This document shows positions 1 to 11,128 of a DNA stretch of 64,000 nucleotides, piece after piece. The stretch comes from Muscardinus avellanarius (lineage: Eukaryota > Chordata > Mammalia > Rodentia > Gliridae). Numbering within the stretch: position 1 is the stretch's first letter; each line of letters begins with the position of its first letter. Under the pieces are notes generated by a model, which did not search any database, was not told the origin of the DNA, and was given only the letters and a program-made list of their open reading frames with translations. The stretch covers positions 26,170,792 through 26,234,791 of the forward strand of contig OY726572.1 of NCBI GenBank assembly GCA_963383645.1, given 5' to 3'. The position numbers were made by a program, and so were the translations under genes.

Positions 1-82
1 CTTATAAAACTTTAGAAAAATGATAAGTTTCCACAAAGTTATTCATAATTTTTTTTTTAATCTACAAGGGTATCTTGGAGAT

Positions 83-101
83 TGTGTGTGTGTGTGTGTG
101 C

Positions 102-145
<44 letters not shown>
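83..145 (+). repeat. (TG)n microsatellite
   Basis: About 31 dinucleotide units with two cg interruptions, at the A-tail side of an antisense SINE. Confidence 0.97.
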
Positions 146-146
<1 letters not shown>

Positions 147-147
<1 letters not shown>

Positions 148-327
148 GTAGGTAGTTTTGGGATTGAAACCAGGGGTGTTCTACCTCTGTGTACAACCCA
201 TCCCTTTCAATTTTTTATTTTGAAACAGGCTTAATAAGTTATAATACATTGGCCTTGAAACTGTGGTAATCCTTTCCCAGCCTCACAAGTACTGGTATGA
301 CAGGTGTGCGTCCACTGTGTCTGACAG
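147..327 (-). mobile_element. Composite SINE, type IV
   Basis: Old antisense copy: ID-derived half (gattgaaaccagggg) then 7SL half to gacaggtgtgcg. The type I copy at 336 inserted at its 5' edge. Confidence 0.8.
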
Positions 328-335
328 CATCTTTT

Positions 336-534
336 TTTTTTTTTTTTTTTTGTGGTACTGGGGTTCCTGGAAGCCCTTCTATCTCCAGGCTACACTCCCA
401 GACCTATTTTTACATTTTTATTTGGAAACAGGGTCTCCTAAGCCAGCGCCCGCGGCTGGCTTCGAACCTGCGCGATCCTCCTGTCTCCGCCTCCCGAGCG
501 CGGGGATGACAAGCGTGCGCCACCACGCCCGGCT
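336..534 (-). mobile_element. Composite SINE, type I, with 15-bp target duplication
   Basis: Poly-T then ggggttcctggaagccc to ccacgcccggct. Flanked by a perfect duplication ctgacagcatctttt at 321-335 and 535-549, so the insertion is recent. Confidence 0.95.
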
Positions 535-549
535 CTGACAGCATCTTTT

Positions 550-677
550 GTGTGTGTGTGTGTGTGTGTGGTACTGGGAGTGGAACCCAGAGGCTTTCTA
601 CCCCCAGTCTATACTCCAAGACCTATTTTATATTTTATTTGGAAACAGGGTCTCACTAAGTTGCTGAGGCTGGCCAC
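550..677 (-). mobile_element. Composite SINE, partial
   Basis: (TG)n then ID half and linker, ending at gttgctgaggctggcc. The rest of the 7SL half is absent. Confidence 0.8.
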
Positions 678-710
678 ACACACACAGACAAAATGTCTAA
701 ATTAACTACA

Positions 711-927
711 CTATGCGTAATGGCACATACTTGTAATCTCGCTACTTGGGATGCTGAGACTGGAGAATCGCAGGTTCATAGCCAGCCTCAGAAATTTAGT
801 GAGGTGCTCCGCAACTTAGTGAGACTCTGTTCCAAATTAAAAAATAAAATATGTTGGTGGTGTAGCTCAGATGTAGAATGATCCTGGGTTCAATCCTCAT
901 AGGACACCAAAAAAAAAAAAAAAAAAA
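711..927 (+). mobile_element. Composite SINE, type IV
   Basis: Diverged full copy ending in poly-A. Short duplication gtctaaat at 694-701 and 928-935. Confidence 0.85.
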
Positions 928-935
928 GTCTAAAT

Positions 936-1290
936 GAAACCAAGTGCAGTGGCACATGCCCATGTGCCTATAATCCCAGTATCTCAGAGGCTGAGATAGG
1001 AGGATTGCAAGTTTGAGGCCAGCCTCAGTAAGGTAGCAAGGACCTGTTTTAAAACAAGCTTGTAAACCCAGCATTTGAGAGGCTGAGACCAGAGGATCGC
1101 GGTTCATGGACAGCCTCAGCTACTTAGTAAGGCCCTTTGCAAGTCAGTTTTAAAATAAAAAGTAAAAAATAGGTCTTTTGCAAGACCCAGTTTTAAAATA
1201 AAAAGTAAAAAATAGGGTTGGGGGTATAGCTTAGAGGTAGAATGCCCCTGGGTTCCATCCCCAGACCCTCAAAAAAAAAAATTTTTTTTT
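936..1290 (+). mobile_element. Two composite SINE fragments in tandem
   Basis: A left half (936-1058) runs into a second copy (1059-1290). The linker aaaataaaaagtaaaaaatagg occurs twice, suggesting local slippage or duplication. Confidence 0.75.
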
Positions 1291-1585
1291 GAGCTTGAAG
1301 TGGTAGCACATGCTTGCAATCCCAGCGCTTTGGAGGCTGAAACAGGAGGATCATACAGGTTCAAAGCCAGCCTCAGCTACTGAGTGAGGCTCTCAGCAAC
1401 TTAGTGAGACCATGTTTCCAAATAAAGTATAAAATAGGTCTGGGAGTATAGCCCGAATGTAGAAAAGTCCCTGGGTTCCACCCCCAGTACCATAGGTAGA
1501 TAGATAGATAAAAATAAAAAGGGCTTGGGGAGTAGCTCAGTGGTAGTGAGCCTTTGAGTTCAATCACCAGTACCACACACACATA
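1291..1585 (+). mobile_element. Composite SINE, type II, plus extra ID-half fragment
   Basis: Full copy to ccacccccagtaccat, then (gata)n and a second right half (ggagtagctcagtgg) reaching 1585, 53 bases before exon 6. Confidence 0.85.
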
Positions 1586-1620
1586 AGAAAAAGCCTAAAT
1601 GATTTGAATTTTCACATTGA

Positions 1621-1773
<153 letters not shown>

Positions 1774-2022
1774 TAAGTTTTGTTATCTAAAATATTTTAT
1801 ACTTTCTATATTTGAATTTTATGTGTAAAATCTTTCACAAGTAAATTAGATAATATCTTGTCTGATTTACATACTAAATTTTTATGAGTATAGATAATAT
1901 AGAAAATAATTTTTGCTAAATTGTAGATTCACAGTTAAAATAAAAAATTACTCCTTCATATAGCTTGTACATAATTGTAATAATATTTTTGTTGTGGAAT
2001 TAACTGAGTCTTTGTTTCTTAG

Positions 2023-2116
2023 TGGAACAGCTGTTAAATTTGATGATATAGCTGGTCAAGAGTTGGCAAAACAAGCATTGCAAGAAATTGTTATTCTTCC
2101 TTCTCTGAGGCCAGAG
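2023..2116 (+). CDS. SPAST: SPAST exon 7
   Basis: 94 bp, acceptor tttcttag, donor gtaagg. It completes N335 and encodes residues 336-366, [17 protein letters not shown] through SLRPE. This is the start of the AAA domain; FDDIAG is the conserved N-terminal AAA signature. Residue 348 is Glu where I recall Asp in human, a conservative change. Confidence 0.97.
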
Positions 2117-2415
2117 GTAAGGACTTTATATTCTAACTTTCCTCTAATACCATGTATTTCTAATTTATAAATCTGATAGGTAGCAAATGTTAGAGCTCTT
2201 CTAGAATAATGTAATGGTTGATTTTATGTTTTTAAAAGGACATTAACCTAGCAAGACCCTGTTTTAAATAAAAAAGAGGTGTGGCTTGGAGGTAGAATGA
2301 CCCTGGTTTCAATCCCCAGTACCCCCCCACCCCCCCACGACAGCATTGGCAATTGGTGTTGATGAATATTAAGCACAGGGGAATGAATAGAGGGTCTAAT
2401 CTCCAATTCATTTTT

Positions 2416-2419
<4 letters not shown>

Positions 2420-2446
<27 letters not shown>

Positions 2447-2625
2447 GGTGGTACTGGGTTTCTGGAAACCATTCTACCTCCAGGCTACACTCCCAGACCT
2501 ATTTTTATACTTTTTTATTTGGAAACAGGGTCTCTTAAGCCAGTGCGGCTGTGCGAACCTGCGTGATCCTCCTGTCTCCGCCTCCCAAGTGCAGGGATTA
2601 CAAACGTGTGCCACCACACCCGGCT
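2420..2625 (-). mobile_element. Composite SINE, type I
   Basis: 27-base poly-T, full antisense body to cacacccggct. Flanks share a short ttaacttt duplication. An ID-half remnant precedes it at 2240-2325. Confidence 0.9.
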
Positions 2626-2633
2626 TAACTTTA

Positions 2634-2770
2634 TTTTGATACTGGGAATTGAACCCACAGACATTCTACCTCAGATCCACACCTCAGCCCTATTTAATTT
2701 ATTTTTTATTTTTTGTGGTATTGGGGGTAGAACCTAGGGGCTTTTCTACCTCCAGGTTATACTCCCAGTC
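2634..2770 (-). mobile_element. Stacked ID-half remnants
   Basis: Two antisense right-half fragments (gggaattgaacccacag and gggggtagaacctagg) with no matching left halves next to them. Confidence 0.7.
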
Positions 2771-2807
2771 CTATTTTTTAGTTTTTTATTTTTATTTATT
2801 TATTTAT

Positions 2808-2992
2808 TTTTGGTGGTACTGGGGTTCCTGGAAACCCTTCTACATCCGGGCTATACTCCCAGACCCATTTTTATATTTTTATTTGGAAACAGGGTCTCTT
2901 AAGCCAGCGAGGCTGGCTTTGAACCTGCACAGTCCTCCTGTCTCTGCCTCCCAAGCGCGGGGATTATAAGCGTGCGCCACCACACCAGCTTT
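2808..2992 (-). mobile_element. Composite SINE, type I
   Basis: Preceded by (TTTA)n at 2791-2810; body ggggttcctggaaacc to cgccaccacacc. Confidence 0.92.
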
Positions 2993-3546
2993 ATCATTAT
3001 TATTATTTTTTAAACAGGGTCTCACTAGGTTGCTGAGAGTGTCACTACATGCTGAGGGTGTCTTCAAACCTGTGATCCTCCTCACTCAACCTCCCAGATA
3101 CTAGGATTACAGGCATGTGCCACCATGGCGTGTGTGTGTGTGTGTGTGTGTGTTACTGGGGATGGAACCCAGAAGCACTCTCTTAGTTATATACTTAGTC
3201 CTTTTTTTTTTTTTTTTTTTGGTGGTACTGGGGTTCCTGGGAGCCTTCTACCTCCGGGCTACCTATTTTATATTTTTGAAGCAGGGTCTCTTACGCCAGT
3301 GCTGCTGGCTTCGAACCTGCGCGATCCTCCTGTCTCCGCCTCCCAAGCGTGGGGATTACAAGTGTGCGCCTCTACGCCCGGCTACTTAGTACTTTTTAAA
3401 ATATATATATATTTTTGTTTCTTAAACAGAGGCTTCCTAAGTTGCTGAGAGTCTTGTTAAGTAGCTGAGGCTGGTCCAGAACCGGTGATCTTTCTGTCCC
3501 AGCCTCCTAAGTACTGGCATTACAGGCTTGTGTCACCGTGCCTGGC
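2993..3546 (-). mobile_element. Old SINEs with nested type I copy
   Basis: Antisense left half to 3127, (TG)n at 3128-3152, then the right half of another copy interrupted at 3201-3382 by a fresh type I SINE. The host left half resumes to gtgcctggct at 3546. The motif acttagt flanks the inner copy. Confidence 0.8.
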
Positions 3547-3650
3547 TTGTTTGGTGGAATTTCAGAATAAAGAAACATGTCTGTGTTCCAGCTGTCATTC
3601 TAGCAGTCTGCTTTTATTTCATCCACTAAATATTTAGTTTTATTTTGTTT

Positions 3651-3759
3651 TTTTTCTGCTTTTAATTATACTTATGTGTTATTTCATCTTTTTTCTGCTT
3701 TTAATTATACTTACATGTTTTATTTCTTTTTTTCTGCTTTTTATTATAATTATGTGTTT
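3651..3759 (+). repeat. Tandem repeat, three units of about 38 bp
   Basis: Units start at 3651, 3689 and 3727 and share tttttctgcttttaatta followed by ta-rich sequence; the third is more diverged. Not part of a recognised transposon. Confidence 0.85.
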
Positions 3760-3789
3760 GGTCACTTTAAAGTTTTGGCATTTCTAGGT

Positions 3790-3988
3790 GGTTTTGGTTT
3801 TGGTTTTGGCACTAGGGGTTGAACCCAGGGATGTTCTACCTCTAGCTGCACCCTCAGCCCATTTTATAATCAGATCTCCCTTAGGATGATGGGAGTCTCA
3901 CTGCTTGCTGAGGCCGTTCATGAACCTGTGATCCTCCCGTCTCAGCCTCCTGAGTACTGAGAGTACAAGCATGCTTCACCATGCCCGG
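3790..3988 (-). mobile_element. Composite SINE, type IV
   Basis: Antisense, from (ggtttt)n through cactaggggttgaaccc to caccatgcccgg. Confidence 0.85.
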
Positions 3989-4067
3989 GTTGGCATTTCT
4001 GTTTGGGATGCCACTGAAAAATACTGTTTTTCTAGATGACAAGCAGTATTAAAAATATCTAGAGGAG

Positions 4068-4280
4068 AGGTGGGTGTGGTGGCATGCACCTGTAATCCCA
4101 GTACTTGGGAGGCTGAGATAACAGAATCACAGGTTTGCAGTCAGCCTCACCTACTTAGGCCTTCCTCAGCTTAGTGAGACTCTGCTTCAAAATAAAGAAT
4201 AAAAAATAGGGGTAGGGGTGTAGCTTGGATGTAGAATGCCCCCAGATTGAATCCCCAGTGCTGCCAAAAACAAAACAAAA
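4068..4280 (+). mobile_element. Composite SINE, type IV
   Basis: Full sense copy, gtgggtgtggtggcatgc to ccccagtgctgcc, just upstream of exon 8. Confidence 0.88.
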
Positions 4281-4342
4281 TAGGAAGTCTAGAGGGAAAT
4301 TGTTGCAGATTCACAGTTGTGAACTAATGTACATTTTTTAAG

Positions 4343-4417
4343 TTGTTTACAGGGCTTAGAGCTCCTGCCAGAGGGTTGTTGCTCTTCGGTCCACCAGGAA
4401 ATGGGAAGACAATGCTG
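4343..4417 (+). CDS. SPAST: SPAST exon 8 (Walker A)
   Basis: 75 bp, acceptor tttttaag, donor gtaaga. It encodes residues 367-391, [18 protein letters not shown] then GNGKTML. The Walker A P-loop GPPGNGKT (382-389), with catalytic Lys388, lies at 4388-4411 and is intact. Confidence 0.97.
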
Positions 4418-4566
4418 GTAAGAATTCTTTTCAAGGTCAAGTATTTTATTTCAGTATTTGAGATAATATGATAAAAGGAACTTCGCATTATCCTTGAGTC
4501 TATTATGACTTGCTTTTTGCTACGATATACTTCTCTTAAGTTTCTAAAGTAATTTTCTTTTCTTTT

Positions 4567-4656
4567 TTTGTGGTACTGGGGATTGAACCTAGGGAGCACT
4601 GTACTTCTGAGCTATACCCCTGGCCCTTTTTATACATATATATATGTATACATATA

Positions 4657-4701
<45 letters not shown>

Positions 4702-4921
4702 ATGTATATATATTTGTGTGTGTGTGGTACTGGGGGTAGAACCCAGGGCTTTTCTACCTCTGGGCTATACTCCAGACCTGTTTTATATTTTTATTTGGAA
4801 ATAGGGTCTCACTAAGTTGCTGAGAACCTCACTAAGTAGCTGAGGCTGTCCGCGAACTGCAATCCTCCAGTCTCAGCCTCCCGAATGCTGGGATTACAAG
4901 CATGCACCACCATGCCTGGCT
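4567..4921 (-). mobile_element. SINE right half, AT/TG microsatellite and full SINE
   Basis: Antisense right half (4567-4628), (TA)n/(TG)n microsatellite 4632-4726, then an antisense copy to catgcctggct at 4921. Confidence 0.85.
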
Positions 4922-4939
4922 GACCCTTAACTTTTAACC

Positions 4940-4940
<1 letters not shown>

Positions 4941-4974
<34 letters not shown>

Positions 4975-5150
4975 GTACTGGAGATTGAACCCAGGGGCAC
5001 TCTACCTCCAAGCTATACACCTGGCCTTATTTTATTTTTATTTTGAAACAAGGTCTAAGTTGATGAGAGTCTCACTGTTTGCTGAGGCTGTCCTTGAACC
5101 TGAGATTCTGCTGTCTCAGCCTTCCTTTATAGGTGTGTGCAGGGCTTAAT
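4941..5150 (-). mobile_element. Composite SINE, type IV
   Basis: 34-base poly-T then body; left half truncated at ataggtgtgtgc. It ends 62 bases before exon 9. Confidence 0.85.
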
Positions 5151-5211
5151 CAAATATGGCAATCTTTAAAGCAAGATTCTTAACTAATGTATGTATTCTT
5201 CTGATTTTAAG

Positions 5212-5283
5212 GCTAAAGCAGTAGCTGCAGAATCAAATGCAACCTTTTTTAATATAAGTGCTGCAAGTTTAACTTCAAAATAT
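5212..5283 (+). CDS. SPAST: SPAST exon 9
   Basis: 72 bp, phase 0 at both ends, acceptor gattttaag, donor gtgagt. It encodes residues 392-415, AKAVAAESNATFFNIS then AASLTSKY, the helix after the P-loop and the start of pore loop 1, which continues as VGEGEK in exon 10. Confidence 0.97.
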
Positions 5284-5396
5284 GTGAGTATTCTTTTTCC
5301 ATTATTGTTATTTTCTAAGTTATTGTGTAAAGGTTACTATGTTAAATATAAATGGTATAATATTTCAGAAAAAGAGCTTTCTATGAATTTTATGTC

Positions 5397-5607
5397 ATTT
5401 ATTTATTTATTTATTTATTTATTTATTTTTGTGGTACTAGAAATGGTACCCAGGGTCCTTCTATCTCCAGGCTACACTCCCAGACCTATTTTATATTTTA
5501 CTTGGAAACAGGCCTCACTAAATAGCTGCAGCTGGCTTTAAACCTGTGATCCTCCTGTCTCAGTCTCCCAAGTACTGGGATTACAAATGTGCGCCACTAC
5601 GCCTGGC
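5397..5607 (-). mobile_element. Composite SINE with (ATTT)n tail
   Basis: (ATTT)n 5397-5427 is the A-tail expansion on the minus strand. The body ends acgcctggct. Confidence 0.88.
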
Positions 5608-5689
5608 TGCAGTGGGGACATTCTACCTCTCATCTGCAGCTCTAGTCCTATTTTATTTATATTTATTTATTTTTAATTTATTTATTTAT

Positions 5690-6205
5690 TGTGGTACTAG
5701 ATATTGAAATCAGGGGCATTCTACCTCTGGGCTACATCCCCAGCCTTTTTATTTATTTTTAATTTTTATTTTTATTTATTTTTTGTTGTTTGTTTTGGCG
5801 TTACTGGGGTTCCTGGAAGCCCTTCTACCTCCGGGCTACACTCCCAGACCTATTTCATACTTTTTTATTTTTGGAAACAGGGTCTCTTAAGCCAGCAGGG
5901 CTAGCTTCGAACCTGTGCGATCCTCCTGTCTCCTCCTCCCAAATGCGGGGATTACAAGCGTGTGCCACCATGCCCGGCCTATTTTTTGTTTTGAAAGAAG
6001 GTCTCACTAGGTTGCTGTGAGTCTCACAACTTGCCAAGGCTTTCTTCAAACCTGTCATCCTCCTGTCTCAGCCTCTCAAGTACTGGGATTACAGACATAT
6101 ACACCATGCCAGACTTTCTTTGTTAGTTTATTTTGGGTTTTGGTTTTTGTAGGTATAGAACTCAGGGGCATTTTATACTCTGAGCTCTACTCCCAGCCCA
6201 ATTAT
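5690..6205 (-). mobile_element. Nested SINE block
   Basis: Antisense right half (5690-5750), type I copy (5790-5978) inserted in the linker, host left half (5979-6114), then another right-half remnant (6125-6205). Confidence 0.82.
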
Positions 6206-6221
6206 TTTTTTAGTCTTTATT

Positions 6222-6252
<31 letters not shown>

Positions 6253-6257
6253 TTTTT

Positions 6258-6446
6258 TGCTAGTCTGGGGATGGAACCCAGAGGCATTCGACCTCCGAGC
6301 TACACCCCATGCCCTATTTTTTATTCTTTATTTTGAAACCGGGTCTCACTGAGTTGCAGAGGGCCTCACTAAGTAGCTGAGGCTGTCCGCGAACCGCGAT
6401 CCTCCTGTCTCAGCCTCCCGAATGCTGGGATGACAAGCGTGCGCCA
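6258..6446 (-). mobile_element. Composite SINE, type III
   Basis: (TATT)n at 6222-6257, then tctggggatggaaccc to gcgtgcgccac. It abuts, head to head, the sense copy at 6447. Confidence 0.9.
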
Positions 6447-6632
6447 CTGGGCGTGGTGGTGCAGGCTTGTAATCCCTGCGCTTGGGAGTCTGAGACAGGA
6501 GGATCACACAGGCTCTCAGCAACTTAGTGAGATACTGTTTCCAAATAAAAAATATAAAATAGGTCTGGGAGTATAGCCCCGAGATAGAAAGCCCCTGGGT
6601 TCCTCTCCCAGTACCACCAAAAAAATAAAATA
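6447..6632 (+). mobile_element. Composite SINE, type II
   Basis: tgggcgtggtggtgcagg to ccagtaccacc and A-rich tail. It forms a zero-spacer inverted pair with the preceding copy. Confidence 0.9.
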
Positions 6633-6831
6633 AAAATAAAGAAGTATGCACCACCACTCCTGACTTATAACTGTTTACATTTGTGAGAAACCCTGTTTAA
6701 AAATAAAAGAGTAATAATATAGAGCTTGTAGCTTGGAGATAGAATGCCCTTGGGTTTCTTCCCCAGTACTACCAAAAAAAAAAAAAATTAGTCTTCAAGA
6801 ATAAAACTTATGTATGCTTGTTAGACTCTTA

Positions 6832-7390
6832 GAGCAGGCGCATGATCGCACATACCTATAATCCCATTGCTGAGGAGGCTGAGACAGGATGGTAACAGAT
6901 TCAAGGCTAGCCTCAGCAACTAAGTGAGACCCTGTTTCCATACAAATAAAGTAAGTCTGGTTGCCAGGCATGATGGTGCACACTTGTAATCCCAGCATTC
7001 AGGAGGTTGAGACAGGAGGATCACGGTTCACAGACAGCCTCAGCTACTTAGTGAGGCCCCTTGCAACTCTTGAGACCCTGTTTCAAATTAAAGAATACAA
7101 AATTGGGAGCTGGGTGTGGTGGCATACATTTGTAATTCCAGCAGTTAGGAGGCTGAGACAGGAGGATCGCGGTTCGCGGACAGCCCCAGCTAGTTAGTGA
7201 ACTAAGACCCTGTTTGCAACTAAGACCCTGTTGCAAAAAAGAATAAAAAAATAGGTCTGAGGGTATAGCTCGAAGGTAGAATAGCCCTAGGTTGAATCCC
7301 TAGTACTACAAAAAAAAAAAAAATTGGACTTGGGGTGTAGCTCAGAGGTAGAGTACCTCTGAGTTCAATTTCAGGTACAATAAAAGACTA
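6832..7390 (+). mobile_element. Run of sense SINEs
   Basis: Partial copy 6832-6955, left half 6963-7105, full copy 7106-7323 (poly-A tail), extra ID half 7325-7385. All face the same way. Confidence 0.82.
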
Positions 7391-7449
7391 GGATTATGCT
7401 GACAAATACTGTATTACTATCTCAGAGAGCCACTAGGTATGAGAAAGAA

Positions 7450-7615
7450 ACGCTTGTAATCCCCGTGCTTGGGAGGCGGAGACAAGAGGATCGTGAAGGT
7501 TCAAAGCCAGCTGCACTGGCTTACAAGACCCTGTTTCCAAATTTTAAAAATATAAAAGATCTGGGAGTGTAGCCTGAAGGTAGAAGGGTTTCCAGGAACC
7601 CCAGTACCACAAAAA

Positions 7616-7658
<43 letters not shown>

Positions 7659-7668
7659 ATATTAAAAA
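7450..7668 (+). mobile_element. Composite SINE, type I, with (AAAT)n tail
   Basis: Starts at acgcttgtaatccccg (left end missing), ends gtttccaggaacccc; tail expanded to (AAAT)n at 7612-7661. Confidence 0.9.
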
Positions 7669-7749
7669 AATGAAAAACTGATGTCTAAATTTTTGGTTTC
7701 CTCATTGTGAACTAAAATGTGACATAAGATCTTCCTTTTATTTGTTTTA

Positions 7750-8174
7750 GTGGTGCTGGGGTTTGAACCCAGGGGCAGTCTATCTCCAAGCTACACCCCC
7801 CAGCCTAATTTTTTATTCTTTTTTTTTTTTTTTTGGTGGTACTGGGGATGGAACCCAGAGGCTTTCTACCTCCAGGCTATACTCCCAGACCTTTTTTATA
7901 TTTTATTTGGAAACAGGGTCTCACTAAGTTGCTGAGAGCCTCACTAAGTAGCTGAGGCTGGATTCGAACCCGTGCAATCCTCCTGTCTCAGCTTCCCAAG
8001 CGCAGGGATTACAAGTGTGCGCCACCACGCCCAGCCCTTATTCTTTATTTTGAAACAGGGTCTCACTAAGTTGTGGAGGGTGTCACTAAGTAGCTGAGGC
8101 TGGATGAACCCGGATCCTTCTGTCCCAGCCTCCCAAATGCTGGAATAACAAGTGGGCGCCACCACACCTGGCTA
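7750..8174 (-). mobile_element. Type IV SINE hosting a nested copy
   Basis: Host right half 7750-7818, inserted antisense copy 7820-8034, host left half 8036-8174. Confidence 0.85.
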
Positions 8175-8182
8175 GATCTTCT

Positions 8183-8385
8183 TCTTTTTTTTTTTTTTTG
8201 GTGGTACTTGGATTCCTGGAAGCCCTTCTACCTCCAGGCTACACTCCCAGACCTATTTTTACATTTTTTAAATTTGGAAACACGGTCTCCTAAGCCAGCA
8301 CACGTGGCTGGCTTCGAATCTGCGCGATCCTCCTGTCTCTGCTTCCCAAGCTCGGGGATTACAAGTGTGCACCACCACACCCGGC
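8183..8385 (-). mobile_element. Composite SINE, type I
   Basis: Poly-T, body to cacacccggc. The flanks repeat ctagatcttc (8172 and 8385), so it inserted at the edge of the preceding SINE. Confidence 0.9.
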
Positions 8386-8569
8386 TAGATCTTCCTTTTT
8401 TTAAAAAAAAATTATTTTGTCCTAAAATGTAGGTCTCTTTTTTCATTCACTTCCCCTACTTATAACAATATCAAACAAACTTCAGTCCAGTTTTGGAATA
8501 ATGTAGGCATAGCTGCAGAGTCCAGAGAGAGTAATTTGGTATGTAAATAGGTCGTTCCTGTCAAATCTT

Positions 8570-8777
8570 TGTGTGTGCGCGCGCGCTCCTGAGGATTAAA
8601 CCCAGAGACATTCTACCTCTGAGCTATACCCATAGCCCTGTTTTATTTTTTTATTTTGAAACAGGGTCTTACTATAAGGCGGAGGGCCTAAGTTGCTGCG
8701 GCTGGCTGTGAACCTGTGATCCTCATGTTTCAGCCTCCCAAGTACTGGGATTATAGGCATGTGCCACCATGCCTGAC
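8570..8777 (-). mobile_element. Composite SINE, type IV, with (TG)/(CG) tract
   Basis: gtgtgtgcgcgcgcgc leads into a diverged antisense body to catgcctgac. Confidence 0.85.
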
Positions 8778-9072
8778 GCTGTCAAATCTTATACTGCTTT
8801 GCATTTCTCCTCCCTTTTCTATTTGCTACCAGTGATGTCTTAATCTCTGCCTATCAAAATCTTTATCACTGAAAATATTTTGGCAATTTTACTTAAACTG
8901 AAATACGAATCTCTAGTAAATATTCTATAAAACTTTGAAGCATTGGCATTTGATACACTAAATACAGAAATGGTCACTGCTTGGTTTGGGTACTTCGTCT
9001 CCATGAGAGGCTCAGAGAATAGCTTTACTGTCAGGAATTTACCTCAGCCTTCCTCCTTATGGAGAAAGAAAC
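8778..9072. other. Single-copy intronic DNA
   Basis: AT-rich, with no repeat or gene signal I recognise. Confidence 0.5.
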
Positions 9073-9193
9073 TTTTTTTGAGATAAGATCTTGTTATGTT
9101 GCCCAGGCTGGTTTTTAATTCATGAGCTCAACTGATACTGTCTTCTCAGTGTCCTGAGTAGCTGTGAGTACAGATGTGCACTACCAAGCACAC
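9073..9193 (-). mobile_element. Old B1/7SL monomer
   Basis: Antisense: ttttttgagataagatctt, gttgcccaggctgg, cctgagtagctgtgagtac. It has no ID half, as in proto-B1 elements that predate the composite SINE. Confidence 0.8.
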
Positions 9194-9483
9194 TAGAAAT
9201 TTGGTTTTCTTAGCCTACCAAGAGCAGAAATACCTGTGTCTTAGGAACACAGATTAGGTTAGAATTGTCCGGCTGGCATAAACAGCATACTGTCTGCCTA
9301 TAATTTTATGTGTATGAGAAGCTTATAAAGTTGTATAATGAGCAGTGAATTAAATAAAGAATGCAAACTTGACATGTTGATCATGGTATGAGTATTTTGT
9401 GGCATTGGGCTAGAGTAGCTTCCATCTCTGTGATAGATAATTTGCTATTAGATCCTTAGGGTGGGTGTGGGTGGGTGTGGGGG
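9194..9483. other. Single-copy intronic DNA
   Basis: No recognised element up to the GGGT-rich start of the next SINE at about 9460. Confidence 0.5.
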
Positions 9484-9688
9484 GGTACTGGGCAGGGAAC
9501 CCAGGGGCTTTCTATCTCTGGGCAACACTCCCAGAACTATTTATTGTTTTATATTTTATTTGGAAACAGGGTCTCACTAAGTTGCTGAGAGGCTCACTAA
9601 GTAGCTTAGGCTGGCTTTGAACCTGTGTGATTCTCCTGTCTCAGCTTCCCAAGTGCTGGGATTGCAAGTGTGTACCACCGCACCTAGT
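9484..9688 (-). mobile_element. Composite SINE
   Basis: ggtactgggcagggaaccc to gtaccaccgcacctag. Confidence 0.88.
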
Positions 9689-9721
9689 TTTGATCCTTAC
9701 TTTGCTTTTTTTAAATTGTTG

Positions 9722-9924
9722 TTTGTATAACTGGGGATGGAACCCAGGACCATTCTACCTCCGAGCTACACCCCCTGCCCTATTTTTTATTCTTTATTTT
9801 GAAACAGGGTCTCACTGAGTTGCAGAAGGCCTCACTAAATAGCTGAGGCTGTCCATGAACCATGATCCTCCAGTCTCAGCCTCCACAATCCTGGGATTAC
9901 AAGTATGCGCCACCATGCCCAGCT
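9722..9924 (-). mobile_element. Composite SINE, type III
   Basis: Body ends catgcccagct. A gatcctta-like motif flanks both sides (about 9691 and 9927). Confidence 0.88.
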
Positions 9925-9969
9925 CAGATCCTTAGTTTTAAAGTCCCTTTACTAAGACTCTTCCTCCGT

Positions 9970-10226
9970 TTTTTTTTTTGTTGTTGTTGTTGTTGTTGTT
10001 TGTTTGTTTTTTTGTTTTGGTGGTACTGGGGGTGGAACAACCCAGGGGCTTTCTACCTCCAGGCTATACTCCCAGACCTTTTTTTTTTTTTTTTAATTTG
10101 GAAACAGGGTCTCACTAAGTTGCTGAGAGCCTCACTAAGTAGCTGAGGCTGGCTTCGAACCTGTGCGATCCTCCTGTCTCAGCCTCCCAAGCGCGGGGAT
10201 TACAAGATGCGCCATCACGCCCAGCT
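9970..10226 (-). mobile_element. Composite SINE with (GTT)n tail
   Basis: (TTG)n tract, body with an aaccc duplication at ggaacaacccagg, end atcacgcccagct. Confidence 0.88.
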
Positions 10227-10879
10227 TCTTGCTCCTTTGAACAGCTATTAAAATACTGTTATTTTACTGAAACGGGACTTTTTTCATCCTATATCAGGAA
10301 CGTTCTCCTCTCCTAGTTAACTTGTACTCATTCTTAAGGTATAAATGGAAATGCTGTAACCTTCCTTAACTTATTCTTCATAGCACCTTTTGCCTCTTAT
10401 TTGTAATATTAATTGAAGTTGTAATTCATACCCATTTGTATGATTTGTTTGATTATTTCAGTTACATCAGGTTTCACCATCACCTCTACTGGAAGACAGT
10501 CTCTGTGAGGACAGAACTCATTAACATGTTTTCTTCAGTGTTTATATCTATAGTACCTTTGAACAGTTCATAGATAATAAGTAAATACTTCCAGAATAAG
10601 TAGATAATCAAGTCAATATAGATACTGTTCTTTTATTTATTAGGGAATTGAGTGTGGAGACATTGAGTAATGTGCTCAAGAACCCATACCTGGAAGTGGC
10701 CTCAGGGATTTGAGCACCAATGAGTGGCTTGAAAATCTGAGCCCTTTCATGTAAATTTTTATGGCAACTATTTTCTTTTATTCAGACTTTTTTCAAGTCT
10801 ATTTTCTTTCATCTTGATGGTTACTGAAGCCGTGTAACCATCACCTTAACCCCTAATCTCTTAATGAATCTTTTGGACA

Positions 10880-10880
<1 letters not shown>
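10227..10880. other. Single-copy intronic DNA
   Basis: 650 bases with no SINE. No open frame or family recognised. It is the longest clean block of intron 9. Confidence 0.5.
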
Positions 10881-10936
<56 letters not shown>

Positions 10937-11128
10937 TGGGGGTTAAACTCAGGGGCCTTTTACCTCCAAGCTGTACCCACCAAACCCTGTTTTATATCTT
11001 TGTTTTGAAACAGGGTCTCACTGTGTTAATGAAAGTCTTATGTTTGCTGTAGCTTTTCTCACACCTGAGATTCTCTGTCCCAGCTTCCCAAGTGCTGGGA
11101 TTATAGGCGTGTGCTACCATGCCCAGCT
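10881..11128 (-). mobile_element. (TG)n plus composite SINE, type IV
   Basis: (TG)n 10882-10935 grown from the tail; body gggggttaaactcagg to catgcccagct. Confidence 0.9.

Noticed and set aside
6960..7330. tRNA-like A and B boxes in SINE right halves
   Set aside because: The boxes belong to ID-derived SINE halves. No cloverleaf with anticodon arm can be drawn, so no tRNA gene is called.
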